A stretch of 42,599 bases of DNA from the NCBI GenBank assembly GCA_001780955.1, contig MFJR01000015.1, positions 51,989 through 94,587 of the forward strand. Reading direction: 5' to 3'. Every line of letters starts with the position of its first letter. Positions within the stretch are counted from its first letter, which is position 1. Of the stretch, positions 21,158 to 29,319 are shown in pieces. The position numbers and the translations under genes were made by a program. Origin of the DNA: Candidatus Gottesmanbacteria bacterium RIFCSPLOWO2_01_FULL_39_12b. GTDB taxonomy: Bacteria > Patescibacteriota > Microgenomatia > 2-02-FULL-39-11. The notes beneath the pieces were generated by a model. That model had not been told where the DNA came from. It saw only the letters and a list, made by a program, of their open reading frames with translations, and did no database searches.

Positions 21158-22537
21158 ATGGTTAATATATTTTCTGGTATCAAATTAGGAAATTATCGAG
21201 AGAAACAGCTTGATATTTCCGTTTCAGCCTTTGAAATCTTCAAAAGGCTTTACCCTTATTGCAAAAATATCTTTTTGCTTGAGTCATTGGGAATAGAAGG
21301 TAAATATAACCGCTATTCTTATATTGGTTTTAACCCGCTTTTTACTATATCAGCTAGAAATAAGGAACTCATAGTCAATGGAAAAATTAGAAAGGTCGAA
21401 AATCCATATTTATTTCTCAGCTCATTTTCTTCTTTATTAAAATCCGATCCTGATCATCACGGTTATAGTGGCGGGCTAGTGGGTTATATATCTTATGAGG
21501 CAACCAGATATTTCGAGCCGGCCTTTGTTGGGTTTGAACACAGCGGTTTTCCCGATTTTGAATTTGGTCTTTTTCTTGACGGATTGAGATTTGATAAAAA
21601 AACAAAAAAATGTGTCTATTTTTACCGGGGCGTATCAAAATTAAGTAATATTATTGCTCACATAAATCAAAAATCTACTTTGAGTCTTTTTTCATTTAAA
21701 AAAATAGGGGTCAATAAATCCCGGGAGGAACATAAAGAGATAGTGCTAAATACGTTAGAACATATAAAAGCCGGTGACATTTTTCAAGCAGTTTTATCGG
21801 TCAAGACTTATTACCAGCTTTTGGGAGATAAAAGAAGAATTTATGCAGCCTTACGGCAAATTAACCCTTCTCCTTATATGTTTTATTTTAAATTTGGACA
21901 GAAAGAAATAATTACGGCCAGTCCGGAGCTTTTAATAAAAGTCGAAGGGAAACATATCGAACATTTTGGGACCTTGGCCGGGACCATAGGGCGAGGAGTG
22001 AATGAAGATGAAGATAAGGAGCTGGCCAGAGTTTTAGGACATGATGAAAAAGAAAGAGCTGAACATCTAATGATGGTTGATTTAGCAAGAAATGATTTGG
22101 GAAAAATTTGCGAATTTGAAAGTATAAGAGTTGATAAATTAGCCGCTGTCAGAAAATACAGCCATGTACAACATTTGTATACAGAAGTAAGCGGCAAGCT
22201 TAAAGAGACAAAGGATGCTTTCTCCGCTCTCTCTGCCTGTTTTCCCGCCGGAACCCTAACCGGAGCTCCGAAAATCGAAGCGATGAAAATTATCACCGGA
22301 CTGGAAGGAGAGGCTCGGGGACCATACGGAGGAGTGGGTGGATATTTCTCTTTAAACGGAGATTCGATGTTGGCAATCACCATCAGATCAATTTTTGTAA
22401 ATGGCGAGCAAGGATATACTCAGACAGGAAGCGGAATAGTTTTAGACTCAAGTCCGGAAAAGGAATATCAGGAGATTTTAAATAAACAGAAAGCGATTGA
22501 AGAGGCCCTTCGTCTGGCTGCGCCAGACTCAGGGTAA
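21158..22537 (+). CDS. trpE: Anthranilate synthase component I
   Basis: 459 residues. Converts chorismate and ammonia (from TrpG) to anthranilate. Chorismate-binding signatures: QAVLSVKTYY, SPYMFYF, GTLAGTIGRG, HLMMVDLARNDLGKI and FPAGTLTGAPKIEAMKII near the C terminus. The N-terminal half is shorter than in E. coli and contains the GGLVGYISYEATRYFEP segment. The ATG at 21158 follows the leader terminator with GAGGG as ribosome binding site. The last codons (LRLAAPDSG) come from a palindromic TCTGG...CCAGA sequence near the stop. First gene of the trp operon. Confidence 0.95.
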   Translation: MVNIFSGIKLGNYREKQLDISVSAFEIFKRLYPYCKNIFLLESLGIEGKYNRYSYIGFNPLFTISARNKELIVNGKIRKVENPYLFLSSFSSLLKSDPDHHGYSGGLVGYISYEATRYFEPAFVGFEHSGFPDFEFGLFLDGLRFDKKTKKCVYFYRGVSKLSNIIAHINQKSTLSLFSFKKIGVNKSREEHKEIVLNTLEHIKAGDIFQAVLSVKTYYQLLGDKRRIYAALRQINPSPYMFYFKFGQKEIITASPELLIKVEGKHIEHFGTLAGTIGRGVNEDEDKELARVLGHDEKERAEHLMMVDLARNDLGKICEFESIRVDKLAAVRKYSHVQHLYTEVSGKLKETKDAFSALSACFPAGTLTGAPKIEAMKIITGLEGEARGPYGGVGGYFSLNGDSMLAITIRSIFVNGEQGYTQTGSGIVLDSSPEKEYQEILNKQKAIEEALRLAAPDSG

Positions 22538-22541
22538 ATCC

Positions 22542-23129
22542 ATGAAAACATTAATAATAGATAACTACGATTCATTCACTTATAACCTTTACCAGTATAT
22601 TGGTGAGTTGGGAGGTAATCCAAAAGTATTCAGAAACAATAAAATTACTCTTGGAGAGATTAAGAAAGGAAAATATACCCATATTATTATCTCTCCTGGT
22701 CCAGGTTCGTCGGATGATCCTGCTTATTTTGGTATTTGCATGCAGGTTATTCTGCAAATTGGAAAGTCGATACCGATTTTGGGCGTCTGTCTTGGACATC
22801 AAGGGACGATTTCTGCGTTTGGAGGAAGAGTTGTGCGTGCAAATGTGATAAAGCACGGTAAACAAAGCGTTATTGAACATAACGGTAAGGGAATATTTAA
22901 AGGTATAAAAAATCCTCTAAGAGGTATGCGTTACCACTCTCTGGTAGGAGAAAAAGAATCAATTCCGGATGATTTGGAAATTACCGCCGTATCTTTTGAC
23001 GACCAAGCTGTTATGGGAGTTAAACACAGAAAGTACCCTATTTTCGGAGTCCAGTTTCATCCCGAGTCAATCGGGACAGAAGAGGGAAAAAAAATATTGG
23101 AGAACTTTTTATGTCTCAAGAATTATTAA
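22542..23129 (+). CDS. trpG: Anthranilate synthase component II (glutamine amidotransferase)
   Basis: 195 residues. Supplies ammonia from glutamine to TrpE. Class I amidotransferase triad: Cys83 in LGVCLGHQG, His173 and Glu175 in GVQFHPES. N-terminal LIIDNYDSFTYNLYQY is typical. The frame is open from 22497, but the ATG at 22542, after the trpE stop, matches the family start. Overlaps trpD by 19 bases. No fusion to TrpD. Confidence 0.95.
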   Translation: MKTLIIDNYDSFTYNLYQYIGELGGNPKVFRNNKITLGEIKKGKYTHIIISPGPGSSDDPAYFGICMQVILQIGKSIPILGVCLGHQGTISAFGGRVVRANVIKHGKQSVIEHNGKGIFKGIKNPLRGMRYHSLVGEKESIPDDLEITAVSFDDQAVMGVKHRKYPIFGVQFHPESIGTEEGKKILENFLCLKNY

Positions 23130-24127
23130 AACATCTGATTGATAAGCGTAATCTGACTGTAGACCAGGCAGAGTTTCTAATGGAAGAATTACTGAAGGGT
23201 AAATTGAGTCCAGTTGGGGTCAGTGCTATTTTGACCGCATTAAGAATGAAAAGGGAAACGGTTGAGGAAATTTTGGGCTTTATTAGCATGATGAGGAAAC
23301 ACATGATTACAATTGAAACTGACGGGGTAGTGATTGATACTTGCGGAACCGGAGGCGACGGAAGCGGAAGTTTCAACATCTCAACGGCCGCCGCCTTAAC
23401 TGTGGCTGCATGTGGAGTTAAGGTAGCCAAGCACGGTAATAGAAGCGCAAGTTCTCTTTGTGGCAGCGCTGATGTATTGGAGGCTCTTGATTTAAATATT
23501 AATTTGACACCAAAACAGGCGGAAGACTTGCTTCGAGAAACTAATTTTACTTTTCTGTTTGCCCCGCTTTTTCATCCGGCGATGAAGAATGTGGCACCTG
23601 TAAGAAAAGAATTGGGAATAAGAACTATATTTAATTATTTAGGTCCATTTGTTAGTCCGGCGCAGGTTAAAAGACAAATAATCGGGGTACCGGATATAAA
23701 CACAGCAGAAAAGATGATGGAAGTGGCAAAGAGGCTTAATTATGAACACTTACTGATAGTTACAAGTCTTGATGGATTGGATGAGATAAGCATAAGCGAT
23801 AAAACACATGTTTTTGAGATTCAAAATAAAAAGATGAAAAGGCATTTCATCAATCCAAGAGATTTTGATTTGAAAGGCAAAAAGCAAGATTTGATGGGTG
23901 GAAAAAGTGAGAGGAACGCTCAAATCATAAGAGAAATTTTTGAAGGAAAACAGGGAGCAAAAAGAGACGTGGTGATACTAAATAGTGCCGCGGCTCTATA
24001 TATTGCCGGAAAGGTGTCAACTATCCAGGAAGGATTTATTCTAGCCCAAAAAGCAATTGACTCAGGAGGAGCAAAAAGAACACTGACTCAAGTTATAAAT
24101 TTCGGTAGTTATGATCGAATCGTATGA
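23111..24127 (+). CDS. trpD: Anthranilate phosphoribosyltransferase
   Basis: 338 residues, normal length. Transfers the phosphoribosyl group of PRPP to anthranilate. Signatures: DTCGTGGDGSGSFNIST (PRPP-binding, about residues 75-91), KHGNRSASSLCGSADVLEALDL, and FLFAPLFHPAMKNVAPVRKELGIRTIFNYLGP. Starts inside the end of trpG and shares TGA/ATG with trpC (ATGA), so translation is coupled. Confidence 0.95.
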   Translation: MSQELLKHLIDKRNLTVDQAEFLMEELLKGKLSPVGVSAILTALRMKRETVEEILGFISMMRKHMITIETDGVVIDTCGTGGDGSGSFNISTAAALTVAACGVKVAKHGNRSASSLCGSADVLEALDLNINLTPKQAEDLLRETNFTFLFAPLFHPAMKNVAPVRKELGIRTIFNYLGPFVSPAQVKRQIIGVPDINTAEKMMEVAKRLNYEHLLIVTSLDGLDEISISDKTHVFEIQNKKMKRHFINPRDFDLKGKKQDLMGGKSERNAQIIREIFEGKQGAKRDVVILNSAAALYIAGKVSTIQEGFILAQKAIDSGGAKRTLTQVINFGSYDRIV

Positions 24128-24870
24128 AAATCACGCTTAATGAAATCATCAGACATAAAAAAAAGGAAGTAGCAGAAAAAAAGAAAAAGTCCGGCAGGAA
24201 CTTCCTGGAAAGAATAGTAAAGCCCCAAATAGGAGATATTGGAATAATTGCTGAGATAAAATTGGCTTCGCCTACTGAAGAAGTTTTGGGTCATGAAAAG
24301 GATGTTTGCTCAAGAGCCGTCATTTACGGGAAGGCAGGAGCAGACGCTATTTCGATCGTCGTTGATTATAAGTATTTCGGCGGCAATCTGAATTTTATCC
24401 GTGAGGTTAAAAAGACCGTTTCACTGCCGGTCCTGATGAAAGATTTTATTATTGACCCCTTTCAGATTTATGAGGCAAAAATGAATGGAGCTGATGCGGT
24501 TCTTTTGATAGCAAAAATTTTGACAGCGACTTTATTAATAAATCTAGTGAAACTAACTGAGAGTTTGGGTATGATTCCAATCGTAGAAATAAATAATAAG
24601 GACGATCGTAAAAAAGCATTGAAAACCCGTGCTTTGTGCATAGCGGTAAATTCCCGTGACTTATCTACTTTTCAAGTTGATGTCGATCGTGCTTGCCAGC
24701 TCATAAAAAGCATTCCTTCTACCCGTATAGTTTTGGGGTTTTCCGGTGTGAAGGGAAGAGAGGAAGTGGAGAAATACCAACAGGCGGGAGCTAAAGCTGT
24801 TTTGGTAGGGACGAGTTTGATGAAGGTTAAAAATATTAATCAATTAATCAAAAATCTAAAAGGCCTATGA
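24124..24870 (+). CDS. trpC: Indole-3-glycerol phosphate synthase
   Basis: 248 residues. Closes the indole ring from CdRP. Seen: IIAEIKLASPTEEV (usually IAEIKRxSPSxG; the Arg/Ser are changed here), ADAISIVVDYKYFGGNL, LPVLMKDFIIDPFQIYEAKMNGADAVLLIA, and the second Glu in MIPIVEINN. VNSRDLSTF and GFSGVKG also match. The substrate-loop changes are a small oddity but the catalytic Lys and Glu remain. ATGA overlaps with both neighbours. Confidence 0.92.
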   Translation: MKITLNEIIRHKKKEVAEKKKKSGRNFLERIVKPQIGDIGIIAEIKLASPTEEVLGHEKDVCSRAVIYGKAGADAISIVVDYKYFGGNLNFIREVKKTVSLPVLMKDFIIDPFQIYEAKMNGADAVLLIAKILTATLLINLVKLTESLGMIPIVEINNKDDRKKALKTRALCIAVNSRDLSTFQVDVDRACQLIKSIPSTRIVLGFSGVKGREEVEKYQQAGAKAVLVGTSLMKVKNINQLIKNLKGL

Positions 24871-25481
24871 AATGTAAAGTGAAAATTTGCGGAATAAGAA
24901 CTATAGAAACCGCGCAAACCGCGATAAAATTCGGAGCTGATTTTTTGGGATTTAATTTCGTGCCTGCGTCCGACCGATTTGTTTCTCAACTAAAAGCTAA
25001 AGAGATTATTGGAGGATTACATAAAGAGATAAAGGTAGTTGGCGTTTTCCAAAATGAAACTCTTGAAGAAATTAAAAAGAGCATATCTTTTCTCAAACTG
25101 GATTTTGTGCAACTGCACGGGCAGGAGTCTCCTCATTATGACGTGCTTACTCAATATGCAGGAGTGATAAAAACATTTTCGTTGAATGCTGATTTCGACA
25201 TTACTAGTACTCTTTTAAAGATGCAAAAATACAATGTAGACTATTTTCTTGTTGACAGAATAACAAGAGGAGTAGGATATCCACTTGATCCGGAAAGAGT
25301 CAGAGGACTTACTTCTCATTTTCCTATTATTTTATCTGGAGGATTAACCACGGAAAATGTGAGAGAAGTAGTTCATATCGCCCGTCCCAAAGTTGTCGAT
25401 GTGGCGTCGGGGGTGGAGACAGACGGAGAACAGGATATTGATAAGATAAGAGAGTTTATCAAAAGAGCAAAATATGACTAA
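24867..25481 (+). CDS. trpF: Phosphoribosylanthranilate isomerase
   Basis: 204 residues. Isomerises PRA to CdRP. Catalytic Cys in KVKICGIRT (residues 4-12), Asp in FLVDRITRGVGYPL; LGFNFVPASDRFVS is the usual GFxFxxxSPRxV region with the Pro-Arg replaced by Asp-Arg. DFVQLHGQES and LSGGLTTENVREV complete the barrel. Separate from trpC, not fused. Its stop overlaps trpB by 8 bases. Confidence 0.93.
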   Translation: MKCKVKICGIRTIETAQTAIKFGADFLGFNFVPASDRFVSQLKAKEIIGGLHKEIKVVGVFQNETLEEIKKSISFLKLDFVQLHGQESPHYDVLTQYAGVIKTFSLNADFDITSTLLKMQKYNVDYFLVDRITRGVGYPLDPERVRGLTSHFPIILSGGLTTENVREVVHIARPKVVDVASGVETDGEQDIDKIREFIKRAKYD

Positions 25482-26613
25482 AGGTTATTTCGGACAATTT
25501 GGGGGACAGTTTGTACCGGAGTTATTATACCCGGCGCTCTATGAGTTGGAAAAAGGTTTTGAGGCGATTAAAAAAGATAAATCGTTTCAGCAGGAATATC
25601 AACGACTTTTATCGGATTTTGCAGGAAGGCCAACATCACTGTATTTTGCCCGTAACACATCAGAATATCTTGGATTTAAGGTCTATTTCAAAAGAGAAGA
25701 TTTAGTTAATGGAGGATCCCATAAGTTGAATAATGCTTTGGGTCAAGCACTTCTGGCTAAATATCTGGGAAAGAAATTTATAGTCACGGAGACTGCTGCC
25801 GGCATGCATGGTGTGGCAACGACAATGGCGGCCAATGTGGTTGGGTTGGAATGTAAAGTTTTTATGGGAGTAAAAGATATCGCAAGGCAAAAATTAAACG
25901 CGGAAAAAATACAATTACTGGGTGGAGTAGTTGTTCCGGTTACAAGAGGAGCCGGTATTTTAAAAGATGCCGTATCTGAGGCGGAAGTATCTTGGATTAG
26001 GGATTTACGAAATACTCATTATCTGATCGGTTCGGCGGTAGGCCCCCATCCGTTTCCAGCGATTGTAGCCTATTTTCAAAGAGTGATAGGGGAAGAAGCG
26101 AAAAAACAGATTTTTGAGAAAGAAGGCAAATTGCCAAAGGCTGTTATCGCTTGTGGTTCAGGAGGCAGCAATGCTTTAGGAATTTACCAGGCTTTTTTAA
26201 TGAATAAAGAGATCGGACTGTCTTTTGTTGAAGGTGAAGAATCAGCCGCGTTTAAGCATGGGTCAATTGGAATTTTCCAGGGGACGAAAACGTATGTTTT
26301 GCAGGACGAGTTTGGAATGGATAGAAAAACTTCTTCTCGAGCAGCCGGGCTTAATTATCCGGCTCGCGGACCGCAGCTGGCCTATCTATATTCAATCGGC
26401 AGAGTTAAAGCATATACTGCATCTGATAAAAACGTTCTTGAAGCGTACACAAAGATGGCTAACCTTGAAGGGTTACTGCCGGCTTTTGAAACCTGCCACG
26501 CGATAGTAGAACTTTTTAAGAGAAAAGGGAAGTATAAACCCGATGACGTAGTGATTTTGAATTTTTCAGGTCGTGGTGATAAAGACATTGATACCGCAAT
26601 AAAGCTATGTTAA
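25474..26613 (+). CDS. trpB: Tryptophan synthase beta chain
   Basis: 379 residues. Joins indole and serine with PLP. Lys84 in GGSHKLNNALGQ is the PLP lysine; GSGGSNALG is the phosphate cup; FGQFGGQFVPELL is the classical TrpB1 N terminus. TETAAGMHGVATTMAA contains the usual GAGQHG catalytic segment with the Gln changed to Met (A-G-M-H-G), which is unusual. Forms a complex with TrpA encoded next. Confidence 0.94.
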   Translation: MTKGYFGQFGGQFVPELLYPALYELEKGFEAIKKDKSFQQEYQRLLSDFAGRPTSLYFARNTSEYLGFKVYFKREDLVNGGSHKLNNALGQALLAKYLGKKFIVTETAAGMHGVATTMAANVVGLECKVFMGVKDIARQKLNAEKIQLLGGVVVPVTRGAGILKDAVSEAEVSWIRDLRNTHYLIGSAVGPHPFPAIVAYFQRVIGEEAKKQIFEKEGKLPKAVIACGSGGSNALGIYQAFLMNKEIGLSFVEGEESAAFKHGSIGIFQGTKTYVLQDEFGMDRKTSSRAAGLNYPARGPQLAYLYSIGRVKAYTASDKNVLEAYTKMANLEGLLPAFETCHAIVELFKRKGKYKPDDVVILNFSGRGDKDIDTAIKLC

Positions 26614-27389
26614 TAACACATTTGTATTATGGAGATCCGAATAAGGAGTTTTCCGATAAACTTGCGGAAACTCTTTTAACAAGTGGGTCTGATATTTTAG
26701 AAATCGGTATCCCTTATACCGATCCGGTTTGTGACGGAGAAATATTCCAGCGGGCATGTAAAAGAGCTATAAGAGGAGGTATAACACCTTTGATGGTTTT
26801 TGACGGTATCAGACGTTTGAGAGAGAGAGGTTTTAAACAACCTATTTATTTAACCAGTTATTACGCTCCGATTTATAAAATGGGATTGGAAAGATTCGTT
26901 AAACTGGCAAAGTCGGCAGGTGTTTCCGGACTAATCATCCCTGATTTATTATTGGAGGAACAAGCGGAATTGAGGAAGGTTATTGCAAGGTCTGACCCTG
27001 ATTCTTTATCGATTATCCAATTTGCGACGGTTTATTCGAGCAGGGAAAGATTGAAACAGATTATCGCCGCGTCGACTAGTTTTATTTACTGCATTAGTCT
27101 TCCGGGAGTGACGGGGGACTCAGGTAATCAGTATAAGTTACTTAAGTTACTTAAGACACTTAAGTCACTTACTGACAAAAAAATCTTCGTGGGATTCGGG
27201 ATAAAATCTGGGAAAGACGCCAAAGAAATTCTGCGTTTGGGAGCGGATGGTGTGATCGTGGGAAGTGCGATTGCCAGGATTTATAAAGAGAAGATAAGTT
27301 CTCCGGAAAAATCTTTACCCGAAATCTCATCTTTTATAAAAAGTTTAAAAGATAGTACAATCAAAAGAAAGGACAAAAAACATGATTGA
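26607..27389 (+). CDS. trpA: Tryptophan synthase alpha chain
   Basis: 260 residues. Cleaves indole-3-glycerol phosphate to indole. Catalytic Glu32 (ILEIGIPYTDP) and Asp43 (VCDGEIFQRA) are present. The protein starts about 15 residues later than usual, lacking the first helix. Residues about 176-190 (KLLKLLKTLKSLTDK) are encoded by the decanucleotide array seen around nrdJ, placed in frame in the helix before the conserved VGFGIKSG. Overlaps trpB by 7 bases and the next gene by 8. Confidence 0.92.
   Translation: MLITHLYYGDPNKEFSDKLAETLLTSGSDILEIGIPYTDPVCDGEIFQRACKRAIRGGITPLMVFDGIRRLRERGFKQPIYLTSYYAPIYKMGLERFVKLAKSAGVSGLIIPDLLLEEQAELRKVIARSDPDSLSIIQFATVYSSRERLKQIIAASTSFIYCISLPGVTGDSGNQYKLLKLLKTLKSLTDKKIFVGFGIKSGKDAKEILRLGADGVIVGSAIARIYKEKISSPEKSLPEISSFIKSLKDSTIKRKDKKHD
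27134..27173 (+). repeat. AAGTNACTTA-type decanucleotide array inside trpA, copy 3
   Basis: Four 10-base units (TAAGTTACTT, AAGTTACTTA, AGACACTTAA, GTCACTTACT) translated in frame. Same unit as at 1869-1910 and 4259-4297. Confidence 0.8.
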
Positions 27390-28896
27390 CGAAAAAGTAA
27401 AACAATACAGCGAAGAATTGAAAAGACTGGGAATTGAACATAAAATATTTGAACATCCTCAACTTTTAACCGTGGAAGAAGTTCAAAGTTATCTTGGTAA
27501 GACTGTAAAGGATGCATGTGCAACTTTGATCATGAAAGCGGATGATCACTTTGTTGCCGTAGTCAGACGGGGTGATATTAAGTTGGATTTTGAAAAGTTA
27601 AAAAAGTTATTAGGAGTAAGTAATCTTCGATTAGCCTCAGGGGAAGAGTTTACAAAAGTGACAAATAATCCTGTTGGAACAGCTAAAGTTTACAATCATG
27701 GAATTAAAACTTATCTGGAGAAGAGTATCTTTGAAAAAGATTATCTAAACGGAGGTTCTGGGAGTTTAACTGTAACAATAGGATATAAAGTTGCAGATCT
27801 TAAAAAAATTCCTGGCTCCGAATTAATCGATGTCTCCCAAAAAGAAATACAAGCCGTAACGGGTGGAAAAATAAAAGGCAGAAAAAGAATTCTATCCGGA
27901 ATAACTCCCTCAGGAGACGGTACCTTGCATATAGGCAATTATTTGGGAGCCGTAAAGCAATTTATAGAGTTTGCCAAAACGCACGATTGTTTTCTGATGG
28001 TGGCTGACCTTCATGCTTTAACTACCATTCAAAACAAGGAACAGTTGCAGAAAAATACAGAGACACTGATTGTAAATGAACTTGCACTTCTAGGTGATCT
28101 GACCAACATCGTATTTTTCCGCCAATCGGATGTACCGCTACACGCGGAACTCCAGACCATTTTGAATAATGTTACTCCATTGGGCTTAATTAAACGGGCT
28201 CATGCCTATAAAGATAAATTGGCTAAAGACACAAATGAGGAAGAGATTAACATGGGGTTATTTAATTATCCGGTGCTTATGGCCGCGGACATTTTGTTGT
28301 ATAAGCCAGATTTGGTGCCGGTGGGGCGCGACCAGAAGCAACATGTGGAGATAACACGCGATATAGCAGAAAGGTTTAATAAAGCTTATAAAAGAGAAGT
28401 TTTTCCTCTACCTGAATCTTATATTCCGGAGGAAGTAGCTGTAATCTTGGGAACCGATGGGAAACGTAAAATGAGCAAAAGTTTGGGAAATATAATAAGC
28501 ATTTTTGAGGACGAAAATATTATTCGGAAGCAAGTGATGAAAACATATACAGATCCAACAAGAATTCACGCAAGTGATCCAGGACACATAGAAGGAAATA
28601 TGGTATTCACTTATTTAGAATATTTTGGTAATCGGACGGAATTTGAGAATTTAAAAAAGTTATATAGAGAAGGTAAAATTGCAGATGTAGAAGCGAAGGA
28701 CTATTTATTAAAAGGACTGATGGAAACATTTCAACAGGCCCGAGAAAGATATCAAGAATTATCTTCTAATCCGCAAAAAGTGAAAAAAATTCTGTCCAAT
28801 GGAGCGGAAAAAGCACGTGACTTTGCAGCCAGTACCATGAAGGAAATTCGCGAAGCAATAGGACTGACCAACAAATACTCTTTCTTTAAATATTAA
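27382..28896 (+). CDS. trpS: Tryptophanyl-tRNA synthetase with N-terminal YbaK/ProX-like editing domain
   Basis: 504 residues, about 170 longer than a normal TrpRS. Residues 1-155 form a YbaK-like aminoacyl-tRNA deacylase domain (HKIFEHPQLLTVEEV, CATLIMKADDHFVAVVRRGDIKLDF with Lys52, and GGSGSLTV at 124-131). TrpRS proper begins near 165: SGITPSGDGTLHIGNYLGAV (HIGN at 183-186), DLVPVGRDQKQHVEITRDIA and KMSKS at 363-367. It charges tRNA-Trp; the added domain may hydrolyse a misacylated tRNA. It overlaps trpA by 8 bases, so it is in the T-box-controlled operon. The fusion is continuous in one frame. Confidence 0.93.
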   Translation: MIDEKVKQYSEELKRLGIEHKIFEHPQLLTVEEVQSYLGKTVKDACATLIMKADDHFVAVVRRGDIKLDFEKLKKLLGVSNLRLASGEEFTKVTNNPVGTAKVYNHGIKTYLEKSIFEKDYLNGGSGSLTVTIGYKVADLKKIPGSELIDVSQKEIQAVTGGKIKGRKRILSGITPSGDGTLHIGNYLGAVKQFIEFAKTHDCFLMVADLHALTTIQNKEQLQKNTETLIVNELALLGDLTNIVFFRQSDVPLHAELQTILNNVTPLGLIKRAHAYKDKLAKDTNEEEINMGLFNYPVLMAADILLYKPDLVPVGRDQKQHVEITRDIAERFNKAYKREVFPLPESYIPEEVAVILGTDGKRKMSKSLGNIISIFEDENIIRKQVMKTYTDPTRIHASDPGHIEGNMVFTYLEYFGNRTEFENLKKLYREGKIADVEAKDYLLKGLMETFQQARERYQELSSNPQKVKKILSNGAEKARDFAASTMKEIREAIGLTNKYSFFKY

Positions 28897-28930
28897 TCCG
28901 CCGGCGATTGTTTTGAGCATAAAATTGGAG

Positions 28931-28936
28931 TATAAT
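28931..28936 (+). promoter_or_regulatory. -10 element of the tRNA-binding protein gene
   Basis: TATAAT 8 bases before ATG 28945; leaderless mRNA expected. Confidence 0.5.
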
Positions 28937-28944
28937 AAATCTTC

Positions 28945-29310
28945 ATGGTTAAGGATGAAATTACGTTCCCTGATTTCCAAAAGCTGGATCTTCGTGTGGG
29001 AGAGGTAGTTGAGGCAGAGAAGGTAGTTGAATCTAAACATCTTATCCGCATGACTGTGGATCTCGGGTCCGACTATGGAGTGCGTACTATTTTTGCCGGT
29101 GTTGCGGATTGGTACACGCCAACTCAGCTCACGGGCAAGAAATTTGTGTTTGTGGCAAACCTTGAACCGAAAAAAATGCCCTCCTTCGCTAAAGCTACGG
29201 CGGATGAAAGAAGTGAAAGCCAGGGGATGATGTGCGCGGCTGATGTGGGAAATAAAGCAGTTCTTATCCCTGTAGGGAAGAAAATACCCAAAGGGGCAAT
29301 AGTTCGATAA
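28945..29310 (+). CDS. tRNA-binding (EMAP-II/MetRS-beta type) OB-fold protein
   Basis: 121 residues, one OB-fold. Signatures: FQKLDLRVGEVVEAEKV (11-27), DLGSDYGVRTIFAGVADWYTPTQLTGKKFVFVANLEPKKM and SQGMMCAA...VGKKIPKGAIV. It binds tRNA, often as a separate MetRS C-terminal subunit or CsaA-like protein. Between KKM and SQGM, where relatives have only about three residues (G-V-E), it carries PSFAKATADERSE (79-91), encoded by a dispersed repeat (29182-29204). No MetRS gene is in the window. Confidence 0.88.
   Translation: MVKDEITFPDFQKLDLRVGEVVEAEKVVESKHLIRMTVDLGSDYGVRTIFAGVADWYTPTQLTGKKFVFVANLEPKKMPSFAKATADERSESQGMMCAADVGNKAVLIPVGKKIPKGAIVR
29182..29204. repeat. Dispersed repeat inside the tRNA-binding protein gene
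   Basis: Reverse complement of the 4985-5010 repeat with three changes. It encodes the SFAKATADE insertion. Confidence 0.75.
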
Positions 29311-29319
29311 CCTAAACCT

